The position numbers and the translations under genes are program-made. A stretch of DNA of 27,919 bases from Zygophlyctis sp. KS116 (taxonomy: Eukaryota > Chytridiomycota): assembly GCA_054661495.1 (NCBI GenBank), contig BAAFSQ010000131.1:1-27919 (forward strand). The letters are read 5' to 3'. The notes beneath the pieces are model-generated. The model was not told the origin of the DNA. It searched no databases and worked only from the letters and a program-made list of their open reading frames with translations. Positions 27,501 through 27,919 of the stretch are shown piece by piece. The number at the start of each line of letters is the position of its first letter. Within the stretch, counting starts at the first letter, position 1.

Positions 27501-27517
27501 CCATAACAGTGCCTCAA

Positions 27518-27720
27518 TCAATCCGCAGATATTGATATCTTTCTTGTAACCGAGACACCAACAACTATTATGCTTCTCTGTTTTTTATCAATTATTGCAG
27601 CTTGGAGAATCTCATTTACATTACTATGATGCATTTTTTACGCATTTGATTTACTTAAGGCAAAGTTTGCACCTGTAATAATACTTATTCTTGCCAGGTC
27701 CAAATAAATAGTTCTTGACA
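27518..27720 (-). pseudogene. BED-type zinc finger relic
   Basis: Minus-strand reading NYLFGPGKNKYYYRCKLCLK, then after a frame change SNA-stop-KMHHSNVNEILQAA and IIVVGVSVTRKISISAD, stop at 27518. C-x2-C followed by the S-N-A...K-x-H-H block matches BED zinc fingers, which begin hAT and similar transposases. No hAT catalytic domain follows in this window. Confidence 0.45.
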
Positions 27721-27919
27721 GGGGTCTATTATTTTTAATGGTAAGAGAATGTAAATATCTTATTTCAGAATTCTGAGAAACAAATTATTTTATTTTTAAA
27801 AAGTATATATTTAGTGAATAAATTAACCTTGTCATCTAAGAGTCCCGTTTGGGTCCCGAAGTCATGACCGCGTCACGGCCATTTATGACATGAGACACAA
27901 AACCCTCGTTTTACATACA
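27721..27919. other. Window end, no gene seen
   Basis: AT-rich, then a GC-richer block at 27838-27890 with the palindrome GTCATGAC (27862-27869) and a related ATGACATGAG (27885-27894). This could be the terminal repeat of an element continuing outside the window. Confidence 0.25.

Noticed and set aside
1-27919. CRISPR array, rRNA genes, bacterial operons
   Set aside because: No regularly spaced repeats, no rRNA-like conserved segments, no Shine-Dalgarno-linked gene clusters; introns and element types are eukaryotic.

Overview
The window is nuclear DNA from a eukaryote. It is AT-rich and gene-poor, and consists mostly of broken, nested transposable elements. Three observations point this way: an intact-looking eukaryotic tRNA-His at 86-157; protein-coding exons separated by GT...AG introns; and at least six eukaryotic element classes (Ty1/copia, PIF/Harbinger, hAT, Mutator-like, a Crypton/Ndc10-type tyrosine recombinase, and a possible pogo-type helix-turn-helix). 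The Crypton/Ndc10-GCR1_C fragment and the tRNA suggest a fungus or fungus-like lineage. The introns I can place by reading frame or by comparing two element copies are only 25-31 nt (one possible case is 21 nt). Introns this short are known from reduced parasites and their relatives (microsporidia/rozellids, some Rhizaria, dicyemids) and from some protists. I cannot name the organism. TTAGGG-type telomere motifs recur through the window.

Layout. 1-835: tRNA-His, then unassigned DNA. 836-4939: a Ty1/copia element on the + strand (copia-1), nearly full length but with about five lesions, bounded by copies of a 45-52 bp repeat. 4940-7470: unassigned reading frames, an HTH-like fragment, a Mutator-like SWIM zinc finger, a zinc-ribbon-like fragment and a second copy of the copia-1 family (copia-2, - strand). 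7515-8748: a DUF3987-type P-loop ATPase gene with 25-nt introns. 9372-10765: a copia RT fragment abutting a Crypton/Ndc10-like fragment. 11016-11375: an unassigned beta-rich ORF. 11952-13107: a Harbinger relic that keeps its Myb-like gene and carries a nested hAT element. 13146-13589: a second hAT relic (BED finger plus dimerisation domain, core missing). 14458-15480: another copia gag-protease relic. 15600-16500: unassigned genes. 17940-24060: a - strand copia (copia-3) split by a nearly intact Harbinger transposon at 18517-21043. 24186-27720: unidentified coding segments, including a ParB-like domain with a 25-nt intron, a 156-codon beta-rich ORF and a BED finger relic.

How parts work together. 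In the 18.5-21.0 kb Harbinger, the DDE transposase and the Myb/SANT-like partner protein form the usual two-gene Harbinger system, converging tail to tail between terminal inverted repeats. The older 11.95-13.11 kb copy shares its termini, the Myb-like gene, the intron position and a stem-loop upstream of that gene. Most other pieces are single-domain fragments. Several lie next to short telomere-like tracts, which suggests repeated breakage and patching of this region.
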